A stretch of 57,068 nucleotides of DNA, taken from NCBI GenBank assembly GCA_947450645.1, contig CANFWH010000011.1:1-57068 (forward strand), given 5' to 3'. The stretch is from Comamonadaceae bacterium. Its GTDB lineage: Bacteria > Pseudomonadota > Gammaproteobacteria > Burkholderiales > Burkholderiaceae_C. Shown one piece after another: positions 49,722-57,068 of the stretch (positions within the stretch are counted from its first letter, which is position 1; every line of letters starts with the position of its first letter). Both the position numbers and the translations under genes were made by a program. The notes under the pieces were generated by a model. It worked only from the letters and a program-made list of their open reading frames with translations, ran no database searches and was not told the origin of the DNA.

Positions 49722-51791
49722 ATGACTACCGCAACTAATCCCCTCCTCTATCGCCCTAATCCCAACGCGCTCACAGACTTTGCGGCCATCCGCCCAGAGC
49801 ACATCCAACCTGCCGTTGATGAACTACTCAATGCCTCAGAGGCCATACTGGATAAGGCTTGTAGCAGTGCCATTCCCGCCACATGGCAAGATTTGAGCCT
49901 CACCCTTGACGTTGCGACTGAGCGCTTTGGCGTCGCGTGGGGTGCCATCAGTCACCTAAACGGTGTCGCAGATACCCCCGAGCTGCGAGCCGCCTACAAC
50001 GAGGCGCTACCCAAAGTCACGCAGTTCTTTACCTCTCTAGGTTCTGACGAGCGGCTGTATGCCAAATACAAAGCGATTGATCCCGCCAGCCTGACACCTG
50101 AGCAAACGCAAGCGCACAAAAACGCGCTGCGTAGCTTCCAGCTTGGCGGCGCGGATTTAGTGGGCACTGCCAAAGAGCGCTATGCCCAGATTGACGAGCG
50201 ACTCTCCGCGCTCTCGCAAAAGTTTAGCGAAAACGTACTCGATTCGACCGAAGCCTTTTCCTATGTGGCTTCCGAGGCTGAGATGGCTGGCGTACCAGAC
50301 GACGTAAGGCTTGCGGCTAAAGCGCGGTTTGATGCGTTAACTGATAAGCAAGGCTTGCAAAGCGGCTACGTCCTCACACTCAAAGCGCCGTGCTACATGC
50401 CTGTGATGCAGTTTGCGAAAAGCTCCGAGCTTCGAGAAAAGCTCTACAAGGCTTATGCGACAAGGGCTAGCGACGTATCCGAGGGATCGGACGCGCAACT
50501 TCGTGACAACAGCGCCATCATCACCGAGCTGCTCGCACTCAAGCATGAGCAAGCTTTGTTACTCGGCTTCAAACACCACGCCGAAGTCTCGCTTGCGCCA
50601 AAAATGGCAAGCTCATCGGATGAGGTTATTATGTTCCTCAAAGATCTCGCATCCCGCGCCAAGCCTTATGCATTAAAGGATGTGGCTGAAATGCGCGAGT
50701 TTGCAAAAACTGAACTTGGACTCACTGACCCACAGCCATGGGATTGGACATTCATCTCCGAGAGACTCAAAGAAGCGCGTTATGCGTATTCAGAGTCGGA
50801 CGTTAAAAACTACTTCCAATTGCCAAAAGTGCTGGACGGCCTATTTGCCAAGATAGAAGCTTTGTTTGATGTACAAATCGTTTTAGACACAGCGCCAGCT
50901 TGGAACGAGAAGGTTCGGTTTTATCGAATCTCCCAGAATGGACGGTTACTGGCGCAGTTTTATTTAGACACTGCTGCTCGCGACGGCAAGCGCGGCGGAG
51001 CTTGGATGGACGATGCCCGTGGCCGTTGGATGCGTCCCGATACGAAAGAGCTGCAAACCCCCGTGGCGCATCTGGTGTGCAACTTTGCCGATGGCGCTAG
51101 TGGCAAGCCTGCATTACTCACGCACGACGATGTGATTACGCTGTTCCACGAATTTGGTCACGGCCTGCATCACATGCTGACCCGCGTGAACGAACGCGAT
51201 GTCGCAGGCATCAGCGGCGTTGAGTGGGATGCAGTTGAACTGCCCAGCCAGTTTATGGAAAACTTTTGCTGGGAGTGGGAAGTCGTCAAAGGCATATCTG
51301 CGCACATCGATAGTGGGGAAGCCATGCCAGCCGTGCTGTTCCAAAAGATGTTGACTGCAAAGAACTACCAGTCTGGCCTTGCGACCCTGCGCCAAGTTGA
51401 GTTTTCGTTATTTGACATACTCCTGCACAGCCAGTCCAACGCGGTTACTGAGCCACTAGCGCTGCTCGCCGAGATCCGCGCGGACACCGCCGTGCTGCCT
51501 ACGCCCAGCTACAGCCGCACGCCACACAGCTTTAGTCACATCTTTGCAGGTGGCTACGCGGCAGGCTACTACAGCTACAAGTGGGCAGAGGTGCTAAGCG
51601 CCGACTGCTACGCCGCGTTTGAAGAGTCCGCATTGCTAGGCGCAGATGCCGTCGAAGCCACAGGGGCACGTTATTTAAAAGAGATTTTGCAAGTAGGTGG
51701 CAGCCGCCCAGCTATTGAATCATTCATGGCCTTCAGGGGCCGACTACCTCAAATTGATGCGCTTTTACGACACCAAGCCATGAATTCTTAA
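49722..51791 (+). CDS. prlC: Oligopeptidase A (M3 family zinc metallopeptidase)
   Basis: 689 residues, cytosolic thimet-type peptidase that cuts short peptides and signal-peptide remnants. The zinc motif is HEFGH (H476, E477, H480 in LFHEFGHGLHHML), and the third ligand Glu lies in GVEWDAVELPSQFMEN. C-terminal SHIFAGGYAAGYYSYKWAEVLSAD is family-specific. Alignment by eye with E. coli PrlC at the N-terminus shows the same length through the segment that carries a palindromic-element copy (ASEAILDKACSSA), so this copy overlays native sequence rather than inserting. Confidence 0.95.
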   Translation: MTTATNPLLYRPNPNALTDFAAIRPEHIQPAVDELLNASEAILDKACSSAIPATWQDLSLTLDVATERFGVAWGAISHLNGVADTPELRAAYNEALPKVTQFFTSLGSDERLYAKYKAIDPASLTPEQTQAHKNALRSFQLGGADLVGTAKERYAQIDERLSALSQKFSENVLDSTEAFSYVASEAEMAGVPDDVRLAAKARFDALTDKQGLQSGYVLTLKAPCYMPVMQFAKSSELREKLYKAYATRASDVSEGSDAQLRDNSAIITELLALKHEQALLLGFKHHAEVSLAPKMASSSDEVIMFLKDLASRAKPYALKDVAEMREFAKTELGLTDPQPWDWTFISERLKEARYAYSESDVKNYFQLPKVLDGLFAKIEALFDVQIVLDTAPAWNEKVRFYRISQNGRLLAQFYLDTAARDGKRGGAWMDDARGRWMRPDTKELQTPVAHLVCNFADGASGKPALLTHDDVITLFHEFGHGLHHMLTRVNERDVAGISGVEWDAVELPSQFMENFCWEWEVVKGISAHIDSGEAMPAVLFQKMLTAKNYQSGLATLRQVEFSLFDILLHSQSNAVTEPLALLAEIRADTAVLPTPSYSRTPHSFSHIFAGGYAAGYYSYKWAEVLSADCYAAFEESALLGADAVEATGARYLKEILQVGGSRPAIESFMAFRGRLPQIDALLRHQAMNS
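49839..49874 (+). repeat. Dispersed palindromic element, copy 18 (coding, prlC)
   Basis: GAGGCCATACTGGATAAGG followed by CTTGTAGCAGTGCCATT. Inner sequence ATACTGGATA equals that of copy 17 except for one base. It encodes EAILDKACSSAI on the plus strand. Confidence 0.6.
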
Positions 51792-51887
51792 AAATTAAGC
51801 CTGTTTTTATAAAAAAAATGTAAAGAAATGTTCTGCTAGCTTTAAACTCGGATCCTGTCCATATTTAACTTTTTAAGGAGAAATCAT

Positions 51888-52427
51888 ATGTTTAAAAAAT
51901 CACTAATCGCTTTGACGCTTACAGTTTCTGCGATTGGGTCGTATGCCCAAATTTATATCCAAGGTTCTGCTGGCAAAGGCACGATGAGTTTTGACTGCGG
52001 AACAAATGTTTGTGTAAAGAGCAATTCTGGGAATAAATTCCTTATGGGATATAACACAGGAACTGGTCTGTCTTATGAAGGTCAAATCATCAATTACGGA
52101 AAAATCACAAGCTCGGCCTTCCAAGACGTCACAGGAACTGGCTATGGCGGGAACGTTGCTTACTTAGGCAATTTCAATGACCAGTTCGGCTATCGCGTTG
52201 CAGGTGGCTTGGCACGGAACAAGGTTCAGTCCCCAAGTATCACTGCTGCGCCAACCACTTCTTCATGGCAAGCAGCTGTGAGCGGCGGCCTTTCTTATAA
52301 CTTTAATAAATCAGTAGCTTTAACGATGGATTACGATCTATCTCCTGGCAAGCTCGCTCAATCTGCAACGACAACAACCACTGCGTCGATGAGTTTACTT
52401 TCCATAGGTCTTCGTGCCAATTTCTAA
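51888..52427 (+). CDS. Small outer-membrane beta-barrel protein
   Basis: 179 residues with a signal peptide (about residues 1-20, MFKKSLIALTLTVSAIGSYA). The mature part shows alternating polar and hydrophobic residues with Gly and Tyr-rich turns (IYIQGSAGKGTMSF, GYGGNVAYLGNFNDQFGYRV, VAGGLARNKV), pairs of strands, and ends in a phenylalanine (SIGLRANF), the usual signal for outer-membrane assembly. It has the size of an eight-stranded OmpA/OmpX-like barrel. Two Cys in DCGTNVC may form a disulfide. A perfect AAGGAG site precedes the ATG, and a strong terminator follows. The ligand or role is unknown. Confidence 0.8.
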   Translation: MFKKSLIALTLTVSAIGSYAQIYIQGSAGKGTMSFDCGTNVCVKSNSGNKFLMGYNTGTGLSYEGQIINYGKITSSAFQDVTGTGYGGNVAYLGNFNDQFGYRVAGGLARNKVQSPSITAAPTTSSWQAAVSGGLSYNFNKSVALTMDYDLSPGKLAQSATTTTTASMSLLSIGLRANF

Positions 52428-52444
52428 TCGAAATTTTTGTCCCC

Positions 52445-52473
52445 AAAAAACCAGCTCAAGAGCTGGTTTTTTT
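52445..52473. terminator. Rho-independent terminator (bidirectional)
   Basis: AAAAAACCAGCTC and GAGCTGGTTTTTTT form a perfect stem with a 2-base centre. It serves the barrel protein on the plus strand and probably rpiA on the minus strand. Confidence 0.93.
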
Positions 52474-52494
52474 ACGTCTATCGCTTATGCAAAA

Positions 52495-53178
52495 TTAAAA
52501 TACCATCGTCTTTACGCCAGTGCTCGTTCCCAGCAAACACACGCTAGCTTTTTGCTGGGCAAACACGCCTACCGTAACGACTCCTGCCCACTGATTAACA
52601 CCGAGCTCAAATGCGAGAGGCTCCCTAATTGAAAGACCCGTGACGTCCAAGATGTGCTGGCCGTTGTCGGTAACAAGTGGTTGCCCCTCTTTTAATCGCA
52701 ACGTTGCAACGCCGCCTTTGGCTACAAAGCGCCGCTGGATCTGGCCTGCTGCCATGGGGATCACCTCGACAGGCAACGGAAAAGCACCCAATGTCTTCAC
52801 CAACTTTGATTCATCTGCAATGCATATAAAGCGCTCAGCAAGGCTAGCCACAATCTTTTCGCGTGTGAGTGCCGCTCCGCCGCCTTTGACCATGTAACCC
52901 TCACCATCAATCTCGTCTGCACCGTCGATATAAACGCCAAGGCGCGTGACCTCATTCGCTTCAAACACAGGAATGCCGTAGCTTCTGAGCTTTTCAGTTG
53001 ATGCCACTGAGCTTGAGACCGTGCCCGTAATCTTGATCTCGCCCGCAGCAATCGCGCTGGCTAGCGCATCTATAAATTTGTTCACTGTCGAGCCTGTGCC
53101 CACGCCAACAATTTCGCCGTTTTGGACATATTTGAGAGCGGCAATGCCGACTTGTGTTTTGAGTTCGTCTTGAGTCAT
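52495..53178 (-). CDS. rpiA: Ribose-5-phosphate isomerase A
   Basis: 227 residues, cytosolic isomerase of ribose 5-phosphate and ribulose 5-phosphate in the pentose phosphate pathway. Signatures: [16 protein letters not shown] (phosphate loop), [22 protein letters not shown] with the catalytic acids, LTREKI and CIADESK. The start ATG at 53178 lies only 15 bp from the pyrD start on the other strand, so the promoters of both genes must overlap each other or lie inside the neighbouring coding sequence. Confidence 0.96.
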   Translation of the reverse strand: MTQDELKTQVGIAALKYVQNGEIVGVGTGSTVNKFIDALASAIAAGEIKITGTVSSSVASTEKLRSYGIPVFEANEVTRLGVYIDGADEIDGEGYMVKGGGAALTREKIVASLAERFICIADESKLVKTLGAFPLPVEVIPMAAGQIQRRFVAKGGVATLRLKEGQPLVTDNGQHILDVTGLSIREPLAFELGVNQWAGVVTVGVFAQQKASVCLLGTSTGVKTMVF

Positions 53179-53193
53179 GGGAAAATTGTACCC

Positions 53194-54255
53194 ATGTCAC
53201 TCATCCCCTACTCCTTTTCCCGCACTGCTCTGTTCAAACTCGATCCCGAATATGCGCATGAAGTCACAATGAACATGCTGGCTTGCACTCAGCGCACGCC
53301 GCTCGATTGCTTGTACCGACAGTCCTTTATATCGGATCCCATCACAATTGCAGGACTTCGCTTTCCCAACCGCATCGGCCTGGCGGCTGGGCTCGATAAA
53401 AATGCACGCGTCATTGATGGCCTTGGTGCGATGGGATTTGGCTTTGTTGAAGTCGGCACGGTGACGCCGCTAGCGCAGAGCGGCAACGCCAAGCCGCGTA
53501 TGTTTCGTCTGCCCGAAGCCCATGCGCTTATCAACCGACTGGGCTTTAACAATGAAGGTTTGGATGCTTTTGTTCGCAACGTGCAGCAGTCAACATTTCG
53601 TAGCAGCGGCAAGATACTTGGCCTTAATATTGGTAAAAATGCCGTAACGCCAATTGAACGTGCAGCAGACGATTATTTAATTGCACTCTCTGGCGTCTAC
53701 CCGCATGCCGATTACGTCACGGTCAATATCTCTAGCCCCAACACACAGAACCTGCGTGCCTTGCAAAGCGATGATGCTTTAGAAGCCTTGCTGGCTGCAC
53801 TTGCTACACATCGCAATGCACTTGCCGATAAGTACGGCAGGCGCGTTCCGATCTTTGTGAAGATTGCCCCCGACTTGGACGAGACACAAATCGACTTTAT
53901 TGCAAGCGCTTTAGTCAAGCATCAAATGGACGGTGTCATTGCGACCAACACCACTCTTGCGCGGAATACCGTGCAAGGTCTTCCGTATGCAAACGAGGTG
54001 GGCGGCCTCAGTGGCGCACCTATCTTAGCGGTCAGCAACCGCGTCATTGCACTGCTACGAGCCAAGCTGGACGTGGCTTACGGGCCTAGTTACCCCATCA
54101 TTGGCGTAGGCGGCATCATGAGTGCAAAGGATGCGCAAAGCAAAATTGAAGCAGGTGCAAACGCCGTACAAATTTACACAGGATTGATCTACCAAGGTCC
54201 TAGCCTAGTGACGGCGTGCGCTAAGGCATTGTCGCGTGAGCGCAACGAGCTCTAA
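53194..54255 (+). CDS. pyrD: Dihydroorotate dehydrogenase (quinone)
   Basis: 353 residues from ATG 53194; an upstream open frame to 53122 overlaps rpiA. Class 2 enzyme of pyrimidine synthesis, associated with the inner membrane by its N-terminal amphipathic helix ([23 protein letters not shown]), and using quinone as electron acceptor. Family features: [19 protein letters not shown] (FMN site), [43 protein letters not shown] (catalytic Ser), FVKIAPDL, and [11 protein letters not shown] near the end. Confidence 0.96.
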   Translation: MSLIPYSFSRTALFKLDPEYAHEVTMNMLACTQRTPLDCLYRQSFISDPITIAGLRFPNRIGLAAGLDKNARVIDGLGAMGFGFVEVGTVTPLAQSGNAKPRMFRLPEAHALINRLGFNNEGLDAFVRNVQQSTFRSSGKILGLNIGKNAVTPIERAADDYLIALSGVYPHADYVTVNISSPNTQNLRALQSDDALEALLAALATHRNALADKYGRRVPIFVKIAPDLDETQIDFIASALVKHQMDGVIATNTTLARNTVQGLPYANEVGGLSGAPILAVSNRVIALLRAKLDVAYGPSYPIIGVGGIMSAKDAQSKIEAGANAVQIYTGLIYQGPSLVTACAKALSRERNEL

Positions 54256-54347
54256 ATAAATTATTTTCTATAGGGAAAAAACTAGCTAAGAAGTACGATT
54301 TTCCCAGTAGGATTGGCGGTTCCAATAACAACCTTTAAGGAAACATC

Positions 54348-54713
54348 ATGGCAACTGCCGCAAAGAAAGCTCCCGCTAAAAAAGTAGCCGCTAAAAAGGC
54401 TGCTCCAGCAAAAAAAGTAGCCGCTAAAAAAGTAGCCGTTAAAAAGGCTCCTGCTAAAAAGCGCACCCCGAATGCGGCATTCATGAAACCCATGACTCCT
54501 GATGCGGCCTTGGCTGCAGTAATTGGCGCAACGCCTGTGCCACGCACAGAAATCGTCAAGCAATTGTGGGTCTACATCAAGAAGCATGGCCTGCAAGACA
54601 GCAAAAACAAGCGCATGATTAATGCTGATGCGAAACTAAAAGTGCTGTTTGCTGGTGCCGCACAAGTGTCGATGTTCCAATTGGCTGGTCTGATCGGCAA
54701 GCACGCGACATAA
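54348..54713 (+). CDS. SWIB/MDM2 domain protein with Lys/Ala-rich (histone H1-like) N-terminal tail
   Basis: 121 residues. The first 40 are an imperfect repeat of AAKKAPAKKVAAKK-type units, as in histone-H1-like bacterial DNA-binding tails; codons for them form an AAAAA-rich tandem repeat in DNA. The rest is a SWIB domain: MKPMTPDAALAAVIGATPVP, TEIVKQLWVYIKKHGLQDSKNKRMINADAKLKVLFAG. Such fusions are frequent in betaproteobacteria and chlamydiae and are thought to act on the nucleoid. It is monocistronic, with its own terminator. Function is not known experimentally to me. Confidence 0.9.
   Translation: MATAAKKAPAKKVAAKKAAPAKKVAAKKVAVKKAPAKKRTPNAAFMKPMTPDAALAAVIGATPVPRTEIVKQLWVYIKKHGLQDSKNKRMINADAKLKVLFAGAAQVSMFQLAGLIGKHAT
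54360..54462 (+). repeat. Tandem codon repeat for the Lys/Ala tail
   Basis: Units such as GCTAAAAAAGTAGCC and GCTAAAAAGGCT recur about eight times and encode the basic tail of the SWIB protein. Slippage here would change tail length. Confidence 0.7.
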
Positions 54714-54729
54714 GCGAGCATTGCTCAGA

Positions 54730-54762
54730 AAAAAATGCCACTCGATTGAGTGGCATTTTTTA
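54730..54762. terminator. Rho-independent terminator
   Basis: AAAAAATGCCACTC, loop GATT and GAGTGGCATTTTTT form an almost perfect stem. It lies between the SWIB gene and the 3' end of the convergent ThDP-enzyme gene and can serve both. Confidence 0.93.
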
Positions 54763-56487
54763 TGTCCGTAGTGCCGCTTCTCGGATAGCCGAAAGCGTAC
54801 CGCGCGTCGTCAAGTACTCGGCATCGAGCATCACCTCAATCAACGTCCCCTCAGGCCTAGCCAGCGCCGCTAAAAGCTCTGCTTCAAACTCCTCCGTACG
54901 TGTGATCCGCACGCCCACGTAGCCATAAGCTGCGCCAAGCGCTGCAAAGCTTTGATTCACCATGCTAGAGCCGCTCACGCGTGTTGGGTACTCGCGCTCT
55001 TGGTGCATGCGTATCGTGCCGTAGATACCGTTGTTGAGCAGCACGATGATGCTCTTCGCGCCATATTGCACGGCTGTTGCCAGCTCTTGTCCATTCATTA
55101 AAAAATCACCGTCGCCGGCCATCGTCAGCGCCAATCGGCCTGTGGTAATAGCGGCGGCAATACCCGCAGGTACTCCATAGCCCATAGAGCCAGATGTAGG
55201 CGCAAGCTGTGTCTTATGCCCTTTGACCAACCCGTGATGCTTGAAATAACGGTGCACCCAGCTTGCAAAATTTCCTGCGCCATTGGTAAGTACTGCATCC
55301 AGTGGCAAATGCTTTTGCAAAAGGGTCACGATGGCGGGCATATCAATCAATCCGACGACTTTATTTGCTTCGTCCACAATTAATTGTGGTACTAAGTTTG
55401 CTTCATACGTGGAGTGAACACGCGCCGTCCATGCAGCCGTGGATGCCATCCAAGCCTTACTGGATGGGGCTTTCAGGGCACAGAATGCCTCTGTAGCAGC
55501 ACTCATACTGGCGTTAATGGCAAGATCGGCTTGATAGACACGATTCAGCTCTTCAGCACTTGCGTGAATGTGAACGAGCTTTTGCGTGCCATTATTTCCA
55601 GCGAGTTTGGGCGCAGTCAGCATGGCGTAGCCACCTGTTGTCATTTCGCCCAAACGAGGGCCAAACGCAATGATGAGATCACTTTCTTTGATGTGCGCGG
55701 CAAGCTTAGGATTAATGCCAATGCCCACATCACCCGCGTAATTGGGGTGATGGTTGTCAAAAGTATCTTGAAATCTGAACGCATTGCCCACGGGCAAATT
55801 AAATTTTTCAACGAACGCCTGCAAAGCTTTGGCGGACGTGGCATTCCAGCCTGCACCTCCTGCAATGACGAATGGACGTTGACTAGCGAGCAGCATCATT
55901 TCAAACGTTTGTAGTGCCACCGCATCCATGCCCGCACGTGCGGGCTCAACACGCGTCAGCACAGGGTACTTAGCCGTATTCACATCCTTGGTTTGCATAT
56001 CCTCTGGCAGCACCAACACCACGGGTCCTGGGCGACCATTCATGGCAGTAGCGAACGCACGAGCAATGTACTCGGGCACGCGGTTTGGGTCATCCACGCG
56101 CTCGACACGCTTAGCCATCGATTCAAAAAAACTGAGGTAGTTCACCTCTTGGAATGCCTCTCTGTCGCGTGTTTCGCTTGCCACATCACCCACCAAGAGC
56201 AGCATTGGCGTTGAGTCTTGAAACGCAGTGTGCACGCCAATCGATGCATTAGTTGCACCAGGTCCGCGCGTCACAAAACACACGCCTGGACGTCCCGTCA
56301 GCTTACCCACCGCCTCGGCCATATATGCCGCGCCGCCTTCTTGACGGCAATTAATAAATTGAATTTTTTCCGCACGATCATGAATGCCATCTAAACAAGC
56401 CAAAAAACTCTCGCCCGGGACGCCAAATACATGCGTCACGCCTTGTTCAATCAAACAATCAATTAAAAGATGGCCAGCTAATTTCAT
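54760..56487 (-). CDS. Thiamine pyrophosphate-binding protein (acetolactate synthase-like)
   Basis: 575 residues, ThDP enzyme with the acetolactate synthase layout: Pyr domain with GVTHVFGVPGESFLACLDGI and the activating Glu in CRQEGGAAYMAEAVG, a central domain, and a PP domain with AGDGDFLMNGQELATAV then LLNNGIYGTIRMHQE, the ThDP/Mg motif. Biosynthetic IlvB is usually linked with ilvH, which is absent; it is followed in the same operon by an MFS transporter. A catabolic 2-oxoacid decarboxylase or ligase is thus more likely. Its stop overlaps the SWIB terminator region. A palindromic-element copy is inside. Confidence 0.85.
   Translation of the reverse strand: MKLAGHLLIDCLIEQGVTHVFGVPGESFLACLDGIHDRAEKIQFINCRQEGGAAYMAEAVGKLTGRPGVCFVTRGPGATNASIGVHTAFQDSTPMLLLVGDVASETRDREAFQEVNYLSFFESMAKRVERVDDPNRVPEYIARAFATAMNGRPGPVVLVLPEDMQTKDVNTAKYPVLTRVEPARAGMDAVALQTFEMMLLASQRPFVIAGGAGWNATSAKALQAFVEKFNLPVGNAFRFQDTFDNHHPNYAGDVGIGINPKLAAHIKESDLIIAFGPRLGEMTTGGYAMLTAPKLAGNNGTQKLVHIHASAEELNRVYQADLAINASMSAATEAFCALKAPSSKAWMASTAAWTARVHSTYEANLVPQLIVDEANKVVGLIDMPAIVTLLQKHLPLDAVLTNGAGNFASWVHRYFKHHGLVKGHKTQLAPTSGSMGYGVPAGIAAAITTGRLALTMAGDGDFLMNGQELATAVQYGAKSIIVLLNNGIYGTIRMHQEREYPTRVSGSSMVNQSFAALGAAYGYVGVRITRTEEFEAELLAALARPEGTLIEVMLDAEYLTTRGTLSAIREAALRT
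55451..55482 (+). repeat. Dispersed palindromic element, copy 19 (coding)
   Basis: CAAGCCTTACTGGATGGGG followed by CTTTCAGGGCACA. On the minus strand it encodes ALKAPSSKAWMAS in the central domain of the ThDP enzyme, a poorly conserved linker in the family. Confidence 0.55.
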
Positions 56488-57068
56488 ACTGCAACCGTCG
56501 CTGTTCTACGTCCCACACCTAGCGCCAAAAACACCGCAATCATCAGCGTCACGCCTGCACCCACCAGCACGCTGGCGTAATAGCCTCTATCCATAAACAT
56601 GCCGAAAAACGCAGGTGCAATCGCGAAGCCAACATCCATGCCTGAATAGACAAGGCCGTACACGCGCCCTGTTGCACCCACAGGTGTGGCTCGTTTAATC
56701 ATCATGTCGCGACTAGGGCCGCCTACGCCAATAGCAAAACCTGTGCTGGCAATCAAGGCACAAGTGCCCATTGCACCTAGCACACCCGTTGCAGCCAGCA
56801 CAAGGATGCCCGCGGCGGTCGTCATTGCACGAGCCACCACGCGGTCACTTTGATCGGGAAACTTTGCCGCCACCCAGCCGCCCACCATCATGCCTGCCGC
56901 AGCGCAAAGCATGTACGCCGTCAATGTCACGTTAGCTGCATAGAGCGATACATCGTGCACTCTTTGCAAAATCGAAATCGAATAACTTTGCACCACTGCG
57001 AGCGTCATCGTAGCAAACATAAAAAAACCAAAGCACCACCAAACAGCAGACAATTTTAAAAATGCGAA
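56484..57068 (-). CDS. MFS transporter, C-terminal half (cut by window edge)
   Basis: The frame stays open to the last base of the window, so the start lies outside. About 194 residues are visible with six hydrophobic helices, the second half of a 12-helix major facilitator. It starts with LSAVWWCFGFFMFATMTLAVVQSYSISIL and includes GWVAAKFP and the GGPSRDMMIKRATPVGATGRVYGLVYSG segment typical of drug/organic-anion MFS proteins. It overlaps the ThDP-enzyme start by four bases, so it is upstream in the same operon. The substrate is unknown. Confidence 0.85.
   Translation of the reverse strand, partial: FAFLKLSAVWWCFGFFMFATMTLAVVQSYSISILQRVHDVSLYAANVTLTAYMLCAAAGMMVGGWVAAKFPDQSDRVVARAMTTAAGILVLAATGVLGAMGTCALIASTGFAIGVGGPSRDMMIKRATPVGATGRVYGLVYSGMDVGFAIAPAFFGMFMDRGYYASVLVGAGVTLMIAVFLALGVGRRTATVAV

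Noticed and set aside
54760-56487. ThDP enzyme as glyoxylate carboligase completing the oxalate/glyoxylate route
   Set aside because: The N-terminal and active-site segments resemble acetolactate synthase-like proteins rather than Gcl, and no hydroxypyruvate isomerase or tartronate reductase is adjacent.

Overview
The window reads as a piece of a betaproteobacterial chromosome, most likely order Burkholderiales and plausibly Comamonadaceae-like. Reasons: five Bug/TctC-type periplasmic receptors plus a TctA/TctB membrane pair (the expanded TTT systems typical of that order), a hydroxyquinol/3-oxoadipate catabolic gene set, an oxc-frc oxalate module, a Lys/Ala-rich SWIB protein, and housekeeping genes of betaproteobacterial type (rlmE, yhbY, prlC, rpiA, pyrD, moaA, mobA). 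I see no rRNA, tRNA, transposase, integrase or CRISPR array. Coding density is very high, and no stretch over 300 bp lacks a gene.

Layout. 1-15963: catabolic and transport genes. These are a 3-hydroxyisobutyrate-dehydrogenase-like fragment, an amidohydrolase, a Bug receptor, maleylacetate reductase, small accessory proteins, a metallo-beta-lactamase-fold protein, a Tat/lipoprotein amidohydrolase, a branched-chain-amino-acid-type ABC transporter on the minus strand (with a LivM-LivG fusion), and a divergent hydroxyquinol 1,2-dioxygenase operon. 15964-18632: a single-polypeptide restriction-modification gene, flanked by a duplicated 3' end of pcaJ. 18633-33990: a compact minus-strand run of 16 genes. 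It holds 3-oxoadipate CoA-transferase (pcaI/pcaJ), three Bug receptors, CoA-ester enzymes and hydrolases, and lies opposite a LysR regulator. 34062-38374: LysR, a D-2-hydroxyacid dehydrogenase, and TctA/TctB. 38484-40184: moaA-mobA. 40224-48279: an oxalate module with two formyl-CoA:oxalate CoA-transferases, oxalyl-CoA decarboxylase, a PanE-type reductase, a PAS protein, a Crp/Fnr regulator and an OxlT-type antiporter. 48414-57068: mostly housekeeping genes, then a ThDP enzyme and a truncated MFS transporter.

How it fits together. Hydroxyquinol dioxygenase, maleylacetate reductase and PcaIJ make a logical route hydroxyquinol -> maleylacetate -> 3-oxoadipate -> 3-oxoadipyl-CoA, although the genes sit in three separate transcription units. 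In the oxalate module, OxlT would exchange oxalate for formate, Frc would make oxalyl-CoA and Oxc would decarboxylate it. A PanE-like protein beside a second Frc could reduce oxalyl-CoA to glyoxylate. Three FNR-type boxes (TTGAY-N4-GTCAA) lie upstream of oxc/regulator, of oxlT and of the reductase-frc2 pair, and suggest one small regulon run by the resident Crp/Fnr protein.

Beyond genes, the strongest unexplained signal is a degenerate palindromic sequence of about 32-45 bp. It occurs about 19 times across the window, almost always inside coding sequence and often in Ala-rich helices or signal peptides. There is also a 75-bp hairpin inside the acyl-CoA synthetase linker, with a half copy near base 430; a perfect 34-bp palindrome; and a paired GGGGTCTGACCCC element beside the restriction gene.
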